A stretch of 64,000 bases of DNA from JAJRTE01 sp964418585 (GTDB lineage Bacteria; Myxococcota_A; UBA796; JAJRTE01): positions 12,920-76,919 of the forward strand of contig CAYQMG010000187.1 of assembly GCA_964418585.1 (NCBI GenBank), given 5' to 3'. The notes beneath the pieces are model-generated. The model saw only the letters and a list, made by a program, of their open reading frames with translations, was not told the DNA's origin and made no database searches. The position numbers were made by a program, and so were the translations under genes. The stretch's first letter is position 1. Every line of letters begins with the position of its first letter. Below, in pieces: positions 1-8,711 of this stretch.

Positions 1-1185
1 GTACAATGTCAGGGTGGTGTTCCTGGAGTAGTATCCTCCGCCTTCCCGAGCCTGGTTGTTGCGGAAGATCACGTCCTCGAGGGTGACGTTTGCGGAGCTG
101 TCGGAGTATCCGCCGCCGCCCACGTTGTCGGCGGAGTTGTTTTCGACGAGCACGCGGCGGAACAGGGGTGATCCGAACGCCGAGCTGATACCGCCACCAT
201 CGGCGGTGGCGTGGTTGCCGGTCACCACGAGGTCTGTCAGGACGGGGGAGGTTCGGTAGGTGCGAATTCCACCGCCCCGGTTGGATTCTCCGCCGGTGAG
301 GGTGAAGCCGTCCACCATGGTGCCCTGTCCTTCGCCGCTGTTGAGCAGGAAGACGCGGCCCTTGGACTGGGCGTCGATGGTGGTCACGCTCGGTCCGGCA
401 GTGCTGCGCAGGGCCACGGCCTTTCCGTTGAAGGTGAGGTCGAATTCGAGGTAGGTTCCCGGCCCGACCCAGACGGTGGTGCCGTCCTTGGCTGCGTCGA
501 GGGCCGCCTGGATGGAAGCCTTGGATGCCGAGGTGAGGCCGACGTGCGGGTCGGCGCCGTCGTTGCCGCCGCAGTCAGCGTCGGTGCCGTCTCCAGCAGA
601 ATCGGTGGCCCCGGGGTAGACGGTTGGATCGGTGTCGTTGCAATCGCCTCGAGTCGCCACGGTGCCATCGGGGCCGACGCAGGCGCGAACCGGGGCGGTA
701 TCGGCTCCGAATCCGTCCCCGTCGGTGTCCGGGTACCAGGCGGAGGACTCGAGCCCTTCGTCCACGGTGCCGTCGCAATCGTTGTCGACCCCGTCACAGG
801 TTTCAGGGTTGTCGGGGAAGGCGGTGGGATCCTGGTCGTCGCAGTCGTCCCCGACGGAGACGTAGCGTTTGGGCTGATGACAGGTTTCCACCGTGGATTC
901 GGGGTTTCCGTGCCCGTCATCGTCCTCGTCGTAGTACCAGGTCGGGGTGGGCACGCCTTCGTCGATGAGACCGTCACAGTCGTTGTCCACGTCGTCGCAG
1001 ACCTCGACAGCGTCCGGGTTGATGTCGGGGTTGAGGTCCATGCAATCGCCGTCCTCGGCGGTCCATCCGTCACCATCGGCGTCGGTGCCCGAATGGCACC
1101 CGGTGTGGACCGGGGACAGGAGCAGGACGAGGGCAGCAACAGCGATGCGCAGGTACCGGGAACGGCAGCAGCGGGTGGGTGTCAT
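1..1185 (-). CDS. MopE-type metal-binding / beta-helix lipoprotein, 3' end outside window
   Basis: The gene runs off the left edge; 395 codons are visible. The ATG at 1185 follows a GGAGGA ribosome site. The N-terminus is a lipoprotein signal (hydrophobic AVAALVLLLSP, then HTGC with Cys30). Residues about 35-200 carry three or four MopE-type units, each with a D-x-D-G-D-G loop, a GDCxDxDP core and an EVCDxVDNDCDG end, typical of calcium-type loops in deltaproteobacterial surface proteins. From about residue 215 the sequence becomes a right-handed parallel beta-helix (short turns with VWVGPGTY, GGGI and NNSADNVGGGGY), as in surface adhesins or polysaccharide-binding proteins. Inferred location: outer membrane or cell surface. 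It lies 315 bases downstream of EF-G on the same strand. The function beyond metal-stabilised surface protein is unknown. Confidence 0.85.
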   Translation of the reverse strand, partial: MTPTRCCRSRYLRIAVAALVLLLSPVHTGCHSGTDADGDGWTAEDGDCMDLNPDINPDAVEVCDDVDNDCDGLIDEGVPTPTWYYDEDDDGHGNPESTVETCHQPKRYVSVGDDCDDQDPTAFPDNPETCDGVDNDCDGTVDEGLESSAWYPDTDGDGFGADTAPVRACVGPDGTVATRGDCNDTDPTVYPGATDSAGDGTDADCGGNDGADPHVGLTSASKASIQAALDAAKDGTTVWVGPGTYLEFDLTFNGKAVALRSTAGPSVTTIDAQSKGRVFLLNSGEGQGTMVDGFTLTGGESNRGGGIRTYRTSPVLTDLVVTGNHATADGGGISSAFGSPLFRRVLVENNSADNVGGGGYSDSSANVTLEDVIFRNNQAREGGGYYSRNTTLTLY

Positions 1186-1500
1186 GAAGAAGTCTCCTCC
1201 TGGACCGCGTTCTCTGATTTTACTCATGGTTGTAACGGGGTTGGCCTCTCGATTCAACGGCGCACAGGCCCGCCGAGTGCGACCCCTGCCAGTTGGACGC
1301 GAAAAAGGGACCGTTCATTCGTTCCAGACGCCAGGGAGGGGATGCAACTGTCGTGCCATGACTCGTACGCGCGCCGTGCCAGGAAAGTGGGGCCCGAATC
1401 GAGTCGGCAAGGAAGCCAGTTGCCCCCTCGGGCGGTCCCGGCGTCGGTCCAGATGGCTTGCGTTCGACACTGTCGTCGATTCGACACCCGGTCAGGGGCG
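1186..1500. other. Non-coding gap between EF-G end and the MopE lipoprotein start
   Basis: 315 bases with no convincing gene on either strand. Open frames here are short and continue as antisense shadows of the neighbours. The only clear element is the GGAGGA ribosome site for the gene starting at 1185. I found no good sigma70 promoter and no terminator with a T-run. Confidence 0.5.
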
Positions 1501-3588
1501 TCAGGCGGCGCGCTTGCGGCTCTTCTCTCGCTGCGCCCGTGCCACCAGTTCTTCCTGGATACTGGTGGGGACCTGTTTGTACCGGGCGAACTCCATGGAG
1601 AAAGCGGCCCGCCCCTGCGTGCGGGAGCGCAGGTCCGTTGCATAACCGAACATTTCGGCGAGCGGAACCTCGGCGAGGATCACGGCGGTCTCTCGACCGG
1701 CCTCGGTGGCCAGGAGCAGCCCGCGGCGGGAAGCCAGGTCGCCCTGAACCGTGCCCATGAACGAGACCGGGGTTTCGATTTCGACCCGCATCACGGGCTC
1801 GAGCAGGACCGGGCGTGCGGCGGCGAAGGCCTGTTTGAAGGCCATGCGTGCCGCGGTCCTGAAGGCGAGTTCCGAGGAATCCACATCGTGACTGGAACCG
1901 TCCTGGAGCAGCACACGAATGCCGGTGACCGGAAAGCCGGCGAGAGGTCCTTTTTCGCAGGCGTCCCGGAAGCCCTTTTCACAGGCGGGGATATACTCGC
2001 GTGGGATCACACCGCCGGTGATCTCGTCCACGAATTCGAAAGGTTGTTCCACAGGCTCGATACGGCCGACCACATGGGCGTACTGACCGGCGCCGCCGGT
2101 TTGCTTTCGGTGGCGGTAGTCGAACGCGGTGGGCTGGAGGATGGTCTCCCGGTAGGCCACCTGGGGGCGCCCCACCTCCACGTCGGCACGGTACTCGCGC
2201 CGCATTCGCTCGGTGTAGATCTCCAGGTGAAGTTCTCCCATGCCTGCGATGAGCGTCTGTCTGGACTCGGGATCCACGGAGACCCGGAAGGTGGGATCTT
2301 CCTTCATGAACCGATTCAACGCCTTGGACACCTTGCCCGCGTCGTCCTGGCGTCGCGGGGCAATGGCGAGCGTGATGACCGGTTCGGGTACGTGCAGTCC
2401 TTCCAGGGATACCGCTATCTCCGGTGAGCACAGGGTGTCCCCGGACGCGCAGTCCAGTCCGATGACCGCAATGATGTCCCCGCCTCGAGCCACGTCCACG
2501 TCGCTCCGTTCGTTGGCATGCATACGAACCACCCGGCCCACACGCAGCCGCTTCCCGGTGCGGCTGTTCAGCACGATGTCTCCCTTGCGGATCGATCCGG
2601 AATAGATGCGGAGGTAGGTCAGTTGGCCGAATCGCTCTTCGGTCAGCTTGAACGCCAGTGCAACCAGCGGCGCATCCGGGTCCGGGGACAGGGGAACGTG
2701 CTCGCCGGTGCGCAGATCCACCGCGCCGGCGTCTTGCCGGTCCACCGGGGAGGGGAGGTAGCGCGTGATGGCGTCGAGCAGGTTCTGGACGCCCCGGTTC
2801 TTGTATGCGGATCCCATCAAGACCGGTGTCACGGACAGGTCCAGCGTGGCCCGCCGGAGCGTGTCCACGATGAGGTCGGCGGGCACGGGATGGTCGTCCA
2901 GCATGAGGGCCATCATTTCGTCCGAGTGCATGGACAGAATGTCCAGCATGGTTTCCCGCGCGGATTCGGCGCGAGCCTTGAGTGTGTCGGGAACAGGACG
3001 GAACACCCGTTCCTCGCCATGGTCTCCTTCGAAATAGCAGGCCACCATGTCGATGAGGTCCACCACACCCTCGAACCGGTCTTCCAGTCCGATGGGAATC
3101 TGAACCGGGACCGGTTCCAGGTGCAGCTTGTCCCGAATGGCGTCCACCACCAGGTCCGGATCGGCGCCCTGGCGGTCCAGCTTGTTGATGAACGTGATCC
3201 GCGGCACCGCATAGCGCTTCATTTGCCGGTGCACCGTGACCGTCTGGGATTGCACACCGCCCACGCCGCACAGCACCATCACCGCGCCGTCGAGCGCGCG
3301 AAGCGACCGCTCCACCTCGATGGTGAAATCCACGTGTCCCGGTGTATCGATGAGGTTGATCCGATGGCCTTCCCACTGGAACGTGGTCGCTGCGGACGTG
3401 ATGGTGATGCCTTTTTCGCGCTCCAATTCCATGAAGTCCATCTTGGCGCCCCGGTCTCCACCCCGGACTTCGCCCATGCGATGGATCTTCCCTGCATAGT
3501 AGAGAATACGCTCGGTGAGCGTGGTCTTTCCGGAATCAATGTGCGCGGAAATACCGATGTTCCGCGTCTTCGTCAAGATCTCTTCCAT
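1501..3588 (-). CDS. fusA: Elongation factor G, spd/mitochondrial EF-G1-like
   Basis: A 695-residue translational GTPase that moves tRNA and mRNA through the ribosome. The length is normal for EF-G. The G1 P-loop is AHIDSGKTT (15-23), G3 is DTPGHVD and G4 is NKLD; domain II (LTYLRIYSGSIRKGD), domain III (GMGELHLEIYTERM), domain IV (TGGAGQYAHV) and domain V follow in order. Ser19 in the P-loop and the segments YYAGKIHRMGEV and GVGGVQSQTVTVHRQMKRY match mitochondrial EF-G1 and the spd EF-G1 group of spirochaetes, planctomycetes and deltaproteobacteria better than the usual bacterial AHIDAGKTT enzyme. The start at 3588 is set by homology: the frame stays open upstream but that part does not resemble EF-G. 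It is not beside ribosomal protein or tuf genes, as expected for a second EF-G. Confidence 0.95.
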   Translation of the reverse strand: MEEILTKTRNIGISAHIDSGKTTLTERILYYAGKIHRMGEVRGGDRGAKMDFMELEREKGITITSAATTFQWEGHRINLIDTPGHVDFTIEVERSLRALDGAVMVLCGVGGVQSQTVTVHRQMKRYAVPRITFINKLDRQGADPDLVVDAIRDKLHLEPVPVQIPIGLEDRFEGVVDLIDMVACYFEGDHGEERVFRPVPDTLKARAESARETMLDILSMHSDEMMALMLDDHPVPADLIVDTLRRATLDLSVTPVLMGSAYKNRGVQNLLDAITRYLPSPVDRQDAGAVDLRTGEHVPLSPDPDAPLVALAFKLTEERFGQLTYLRIYSGSIRKGDIVLNSRTGKRLRVGRVVRMHANERSDVDVARGGDIIAVIGLDCASGDTLCSPEIAVSLEGLHVPEPVITLAIAPRRQDDAGKVSKALNRFMKEDPTFRVSVDPESRQTLIAGMGELHLEIYTERMRREYRADVEVGRPQVAYRETILQPTAFDYRHRKQTGGAGQYAHVVGRIEPVEQPFEFVDEITGGVIPREYIPACEKGFRDACEKGPLAGFPVTGIRVLLQDGSSHDVDSSELAFRTAARMAFKQAFAAARPVLLEPVMRVEIETPVSFMGTVQGDLASRRGLLLATEAGRETAVILAEVPLAEMFGYATDLRSRTQGRAAFSMEFARYKQVPTSIQEELVARAQREKSRKRAA

Positions 3589-3676
3589 GTCCTTCGTCTC
3601 GAGCCGGTGGGATATCCGCGTACCAGTGAACAGTTGAGCGAGGTCCCGTGCCGGAGGGGTTGCCAAACGGTCGCGC

Positions 3677-3706
3677 TCTATAGCCGATCCTTTCGGGTCG
3701 TGGCAA
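3677..3706 (-). promoter_or_regulatory. Sigma70-type promoter for EF-G
   Basis: On the minus strand TTGCCA (3706-3701), an 18-base spacer and TATAGA (3682-3677). This places the transcript start about 80 bases before the EF-G ATG. Seen by eye, not scored. Confidence 0.5.
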
Positions 3707-3834
3707 CAAAAAAGCGGACCGCGTTGCATGAAGCATAGGCCGAAGCACGGCGGCGTCAAGCGATGGCGCCCGAAAAGCTCGAACCGTGCGGACCGCAAGG
3801 GGGGGAACCCGGCCCGGCCCGGTGCGATTGCTCT

Positions 3835-3862
3835 TTGGAATGCGGGTCGCCTCTGGTACACT
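3835..3862 (+). promoter_or_regulatory. Promoter candidate for the sulfatase-glycosyltransferase operon
   Basis: TTGGAA (3835-3840), a 16-base spacer and TACACT (3857-3862), about 80 bases upstream of the ATG at 3944. Confidence 0.4.
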
Positions 3863-3943
3863 GCACGGGCTGAAAGCGTGCCGGTTTCAAGTCGTCCCCC
3901 GGGTTCCGGGGCGGCGTGGTCTTGAACATCGCGAGAGACGAAA

Positions 3944-6900
3944 ATGGAGAGAGAACCGCAGTGTGAGAAGGCGAGGCGAGGGTGGAGCACCCCACGATTC
4001 CTCCTCGCTGCTTGCCTGTCGTTGATCGCCATCCTGGCTCCGGGGTGCGGCGAAAAGCCAGCCCCGGTGCTCGAGCGCTGTCCCCCGGAGCGTGCCCGGC
4101 CCGTGGACAGTCTGTATGACGCGGTGGCGGGCGCCGAGGTGGAGGGTGCGGCGGCTCGTGTGGTGGCCGATCCAACGGCCGAAGTGGTGAACACGTTGCT
4201 TGCCCTGGACTTCGAGGATGGGACACTGGAAGGACTCACCCCGCTCAAGGTCGAGGGTCGGCGCAAGGGCAAGGGGAATGACCGGGCCGGGTCGGGTGGA
4301 AAAAAGACGAAGCAGGTCACACGGGTGGTCCGCGAGGAAGGCGGTCATGCACTCCACCTGGGCGGTGGTGTGATGGGGCCTGAGAGCCTGATCTCCGAGG
4401 CGATTCCCATCGTGCCCGGCACGACTTACACCGTGACCTACCGTGTGCGTGCCCGGGATCTGGCGACGCGCGAGGGGCCGAACTATCGATTCGGCACCGT
4501 GGAAGCCCGGTTCTACGCGGTCCCGGACCATTACCACGACGCCACGCGCCACCTGCGGACCGGGTCGAATCGCCTCCGGTGCAGGCAGCGCACGGCTCAG
4601 CCTGCGGTGGGACCCAACGTAAGCGGAACCACGGACTGGGAGACCCACTCCTTCTCCTTTACTGCGCCGCCCAAGGCAAATCGCGTCATGCTCTTCCTGG
4701 ATCACACGCGGCGGGAACCCGAGCGGGGGATCCCGGGAGGATCGCGGGGCGACGTCTGGTTCGACGATGTGATGTTGACGGCTCGAGGGCGTCCTATCAA
4801 CACGAAGTATGCCAATCCGGATGATCTGAACGGGGCGCCCAGTCCGTTGCAGCTTCGGGTGGAGTTGCCGGCCGAGGACCACGGGGCCGAGACGCGGTAT
4901 GCACTCTATGCCCCTGCGCCCTCTGTTCTGCGGTTTCGTCGTGAAATCCCACCGTCGGCGACTCTGAGCCTGGCGACCGGGGTGGCGCCCGAGGGGTGGG
5001 TCAGGGGTCGGGGCGGAGTGCGGTTCACCGTGACGGTGGTGGATGCCCAGGGGGACCGTCACGTGGTGCTGGAGACCACACATCGACCGGGCGAGACTTC
5101 GGAGGAGCGGTTCTGGCGGCCGCACCAGGTGGACCTGGAGGATTTCGCCGGCCAGCAGGTCTCGATCGAACTCGCCACTGCGGCCGAGAATCCCGCCTAC
5201 CGGGATGACTACCCGGGGGCTGCAGCAGTCTGGGGCGACCCGGTCCTCTTCTCCAGGGATGGCCGTGGACGGCTCATCGTGCTGGTGGTGATCGATGCGG
5301 TGAGCGTCTCCCACGTGTCCGCCTACGGGTACGACCGACCGACCACCCCCCGGCTCGAGGGAATCGCCACGCAGGGGGTGCTGTTCGAGTATGCCTACTC
5401 GGCAGCCCCCTGGACCTTGCCCTCGTTTGCGTCATTCTTCACCGGGATCGACCCGGCCCGTCACGGAGCGGGGGAGCGTGCCTGGCGCGAGGTCATCTGG
5501 CGTCGACCTCTGGGGGAGCAGTACGTGACCCTGGCGGAGCGTCTGCGTGCAGCCGGGTTTCAGACGGTGGCGTTCATGAACAATCCTTACCTGACCACTG
5601 CGTTCGGACTTGGGCAGGGGTTCACTACCTATCGGGACTACGGGGTGGGGACGCGGACCGGGTCGGGCAAGGTGGGGGTGGATCACGCCATCGAGTGGCT
5701 TGACACCCACCGGGGATACGACCGGTTTCTTGTGGTTCACCTGATGGACTGCCATGGGCCGTATCGACCCCCGCGAGCGTATGCGCAGAAATTCGTGTCC
5801 GGGAAGTACGAGGGCCGGTTCGAGAAAGGAATGACCGGGAAGGACTACCTGGACCTGGCCCAGGCGGACGTTCCGGCCCGGGATGAACTGGAGAAGCAGC
5901 AGGTTCGGGATCTGTACGACGGCGCCATTCTCTACGCGGACGCCATGATGGGCCGTCTCTACGACCATGTGATGACCGAAGGGGGCACGCAGGATGTGAC
6001 CTTCGTGGTGACCTCGGACCACGGGGAGGAGTTGTGGGAGCACGGGGGATACGAACACGGCCACCAGACTTACCAGGAACTCATCCGCGTGCCTCTGGTG
6101 ATGGTGGGGCCTGCCGCGTTCGACGGTGGGCGACGGTTGCGACTCCCGGTACGGCTTCCCGACCTGGTCCCCACCCTGCTCGATCTGATGGGTGTGTCCG
6201 GTCTCCAGGAGATCGATGGTCGGTCCCTGGTGCCCATGCTCCAGGGGAAACCAGCCGGATGGGGCGAGGATCGGGAACTCTTCGCAGAGAACGAACTGTA
6301 CGGGTCCGCCCAGGCCGCCCTGGTGCAAGGGCGCTACAAGTACCTGTACGCCATGAAGAACTCGAGCCCCAAGGAACGGCGCGCCCTGCCGAAGTACCGG
6401 CATGAGCTGTACGACTTGAAAGCGGACCCGGGGGAAACGCGCTCCCTGGTTCGAATCGAACCCACAAAATTGGCTGCCATGCACCGGAAGATGGATCGTC
6501 ACCTCCGCCCCATGCTGGCCGGCCACTACGTGCTGGTCCTGGATGGCGGCGGCAAGCCGCGGCGATTCCAGGGTTCGTTGACCTTGCCTGACCACCAACG
6601 GTGGTTCGGCTACTACGAGGACATTGTGGCTCCGATGCCGGACGGAACCGAGGGAACGTTCCGGGTGACGAATCGTCGGGGCCGGATCGCGTTCGATGTG
6701 ACCTCGCCTCGAGCCGTCCTGGCCTTCCGGCCGGACCACCCGGCGCCGGAAGGGAAAGGGGCAATAACCCTGGCCGTGGACGTGGACGGGCAGCCCTGGC
6801 GGGCCGGCGTGCAGACGCCCCGCGGAGAGACCGTGGGGGAGGGCGCCCTCTCCGTGACCTGCGACGACGGGTTGCTGGTGGCGCCCCCGGACGCACTCCC

Positions 6901-7030
6901 CGATTCCATTGCCGGGGAGGTGACGATCTTCCTGGCCAGGTTGCCCCGGCGCACCCTCGATGCCCGGCAGAACAAGGCCCTCTCGGAGGACACTGCCGCG
7001 CGTTTGCGAGCCCTGGGCTACCTGAAGTAG
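3944..7030 (+). CDS. Sulfatase-like lipoprotein (alkaline phosphatase superfamily)
   Basis: 1028 residues. The signal peptide ends in the lipobox LAPGC (Cys35). Residues about 80-270 look like a beta-sandwich module (FEDGTLEGL, WFDDVMLTARGR), possibly carbohydrate binding. The sulfatase fold starts near 444 (VLVVIDAVSVSHVSAYGYDR, with a metal Asp) and continues through VTSDHGEELWEHGG with further metal ligands and the HQTYQELIRVP segment. The residue where true sulfatases have formylglycine is in APWTLPSF: Thr491 replaces Cys/Ser, so formylglycine cannot be made. The protein may act as a phosphodiesterase or transferase of the same superfamily, or use Thr as nucleophile. A C-terminal domain of about 200 residues is unassigned. 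It heads an apparent operon with two membrane proteins starting 55 bases downstream, suggesting a role in envelope glycan modification (inference). Confidence 0.85.
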   Translation: MEREPQCEKARRGWSTPRFLLAACLSLIAILAPGCGEKPAPVLERCPPERARPVDSLYDAVAGAEVEGAAARVVADPTAEVVNTLLALDFEDGTLEGLTPLKVEGRRKGKGNDRAGSGGKKTKQVTRVVREEGGHALHLGGGVMGPESLISEAIPIVPGTTYTVTYRVRARDLATREGPNYRFGTVEARFYAVPDHYHDATRHLRTGSNRLRCRQRTAQPAVGPNVSGTTDWETHSFSFTAPPKANRVMLFLDHTRREPERGIPGGSRGDVWFDDVMLTARGRPINTKYANPDDLNGAPSPLQLRVELPAEDHGAETRYALYAPAPSVLRFRREIPPSATLSLATGVAPEGWVRGRGGVRFTVTVVDAQGDRHVVLETTHRPGETSEERFWRPHQVDLEDFAGQQVSIELATAAENPAYRDDYPGAAAVWGDPVLFSRDGRGRLIVLVVIDAVSVSHVSAYGYDRPTTPRLEGIATQGVLFEYAYSAAPWTLPSFASFFTGIDPARHGAGERAWREVIWRRPLGEQYVTLAERLRAAGFQTVAFMNNPYLTTAFGLGQGFTTYRDYGVGTRTGSGKVGVDHAIEWLDTHRGYDRFLVVHLMDCHGPYRPPRAYAQKFVSGKYEGRFEKGMTGKDYLDLAQADVPARDELEKQQVRDLYDGAILYADAMMGRLYDHVMTEGGTQDVTFVVTSDHGEELWEHGGYEHGHQTYQELIRVPLVMVGPAAFDGGRRLRLPVRLPDLVPTLLDLMGVSGLQEIDGRSLVPMLQGKPAGWGEDRELFAENELYGSAQAALVQGRYKYLYAMKNSSPKERRALPKYRHELYDLKADPGETRSLVRIEPTKLAAMHRKMDRHLRPMLAGHYVLVLDGGGKPRRFQGSLTLPDHQRWFGYYEDIVAPMPDGTEGTFRVTNRRGRIAFDVTSPRAVLAFRPDHPAPEGKGAITLAVDVDGQPWRAGVQTPRGETVGEGALSVTCDDGLLVAPPDALPDSIAGEVTIFLARLPRRTLDARQNKALSEDTAARLRALGYLK

Positions 7031-7085
7031 CTCACCACCAGGTCCCGGATCAACCGGTCCGCCAGGCGCCAGGGAAGGGACGGCG

Positions 7086-8708
7086 ATGCCCTACCGGAGA
7101 CCAGACAGGGACGCGGGCCGCGCCAGTCGGCCGCCACCAGGCCTGGCCGGCAACCCCGTGGTGTACGGCCGGGTGATCCTCGTCTTCCTGGTCCTCCTGG
7201 GCGCCACCCTGCGATGGCTGCGGTTTGATCTCCGGTTCAATCAGATTGCCTTCGCCTATGCAGCTTACTATCAGCCCGTGGTGTCTGCGCTGGAAGCCGG
7301 GCACCCGGCACAGGCGTTGACCACCTTTGTCGGGTTGCACCCCCCCCTCTACAGTTTCCTGTTCGCCGCACTCTACTTCATCTGGGGCGCCCCGGCAGGC
7401 TACCTCGCCATGTCCGCTGCCTTCTCCACCGGAGCAATCGTGGCAACTTACGCGCTCGGGCGCGAGGCGTTCGGCCCTCGAGTCGGCCTGGGCGCAGCAG
7501 CCCTCATGGCCGTTTCGGTCTACCAGTGCCACTACGCCCTCGAGATCAACAACTATCCTCTGCTCACCCTGGTGGCCACGCTCGGACACTGGGCGTTCCT
7601 GCGCATGCTGCGTCGACCCGACGGCCCCTCGTTGGGGGGTTGGATCGCGGTCATGACGGCAGGACTCTATACCCACGCCCTGGTCGCTCCGCTGCTCGCC
7701 ATCCAGGTGACGGTATTTCTCGCCTGGCACCGAACACGATACCTCGCGCGGATCGCCGCTGCCACCGCGTTTGTCGGCGCCCTGTGCGTACCCATGGTCC
7801 CCCCCGTGATCGCACTCCTCCAGTCGGGAGGTACCTACCAGAATACGCCGGTGCCTCTTGCAGCCCTCTGGTCCACGGTGGCCGGCGTGATGTGGCACCG
7901 GTTCGGACCCGAGGTGGTCTCCCTGCTCCTGGTCTCGGCCTGCCTGGTCGGGGGAAGGGCCGGCCTGAAAAACCCCGCTGAGCGTCGCGCCACCGTCGCG
8001 CTGCTCGCTTCCCTCGCCATGATTCCTTGCATCGCCCTGCTGATACTTGGACAGGTGGCCAGTGCAGAGCAGTATCCCTACTACCTCGTCGTCCTCGCGC
8101 CGACGCTCGTGCTCGCAGCACGCGGGCTGACTCCAAACGATACACCCCGACCTCGGTCAAAGGCCCGGCGCCCGGCTCCGGCCTGGCTCCTCGTGTTTGC
8201 CTGCCTCGCCGAAATGCTGTTCGGGTGGCAGGAGATCCGGGAGGCCTGGCTGGTGGTGGACCGGGCCCGGAGTCGGCCCCACGCCATCACGCTGGCACTC
8301 CACAGGCCCGTGCACCCTCGGGTGCTCTGGTTGATTGCGCCGCCCCTGTACCCGGACGACGACAAGCGCGCCGTGGACCCGGTCTATCTCGAACTCCCCA
8401 GGTGGACCCGGTGTCGGTACCATGGGCTGGAACTGGGTTTCGAATATGTCAATTACGCATTTGGGCAACCGGTCGCATGTGGAGACCTGGTGCTCCACAC
8501 GTTCACGGACATCTATCCTTCCGAAATGCACTTTCTCCTGGACCACTACACGGGTCGGGGAGACCTCGTGTCCATCGTGATGTATGATGTCGGCGTGAGC
8601 CCGAACTATGTCCCGCGGCTCGAGAACGTACTGGCACCTTATGACGTGACGCATGCGGTGGTGGGCGGATCGCATCTGTACACTGTGCGGAGCGGCGCCG
8701 GTCCCTGA
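7086..8708 (+). CDS. Polytopic membrane protein, GT39/ArnT-like (GT-C) glycosyltransferase
   Basis: 540 residues with about ten predicted hydrophobic spans in the first 370 residues and a soluble C-terminal part of about 170. The layout and sequence style (GLHPPLYSFLFAALY, ALGREAFGPRVGLGAAALMA, NNYPLLTLVATLGHWAFL) fit the PMT/ArnT-type GT-C superfamily, which moves sugars from polyprenyl-phosphate carriers across the membrane. I do not see the usual acidic DE pair in the first loop, so donor use is uncertain. ATG 7086 follows an AGGGAAGGGA ribosome site. It lies 55 bases after the sulfatase and a few bases before the next membrane protein, so the three are probably co-transcribed. The substrate is unknown. 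Confidence 0.7.
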   Translation: MPYRRPDRDAGRASRPPPGLAGNPVVYGRVILVFLVLLGATLRWLRFDLRFNQIAFAYAAYYQPVVSALEAGHPAQALTTFVGLHPPLYSFLFAALYFIWGAPAGYLAMSAAFSTGAIVATYALGREAFGPRVGLGAAALMAVSVYQCHYALEINNYPLLTLVATLGHWAFLRMLRRPDGPSLGGWIAVMTAGLYTHALVAPLLAIQVTVFLAWHRTRYLARIAAATAFVGALCVPMVPPVIALLQSGGTYQNTPVPLAALWSTVAGVMWHRFGPEVVSLLLVSACLVGGRAGLKNPAERRATVALLASLAMIPCIALLILGQVASAEQYPYYLVVLAPTLVLAARGLTPNDTPRPRSKARRPAPAWLLVFACLAEMLFGWQEIREAWLVVDRARSRPHAITLALHRPVHPRVLWLIAPPLYPDDDKRAVDPVYLELPRWTRCRYHGLELGFEYVNYAFGQPVACGDLVLHTFTDIYPSEMHFLLDHYTGRGDLVSIVMYDVGVSPNYVPRLENVLAPYDVTHAVVGGSHLYTVRSGAGP

Positions 8709-8711
8709 CTC

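Larger units (their letters stand above)
3589..3943. other. Divergent intergenic region, EF-G / sulfatase
   Basis: 355 bases between two divergent genes. It holds back-to-back promoter candidates (3677-3706 minus, 3835-3862 plus). The rest is GC-rich with no supported gene. Confidence 0.6.

Noticed and set aside
211..2427. Long plus-strand open frame of 738 codons
   Set aside because: It is antisense to the MopE lipoprotein and EF-G. High GC keeps the opposite frame open; the product is Val/Gly/His-rich without domains.
1501..4320. EF-G starting at 4320 with a 244-residue extension
   Set aside because: The extra part overlaps the divergent sulfatase gene and both promoters and has no homology; ATG 3588 gives the normal EF-G N-terminus.
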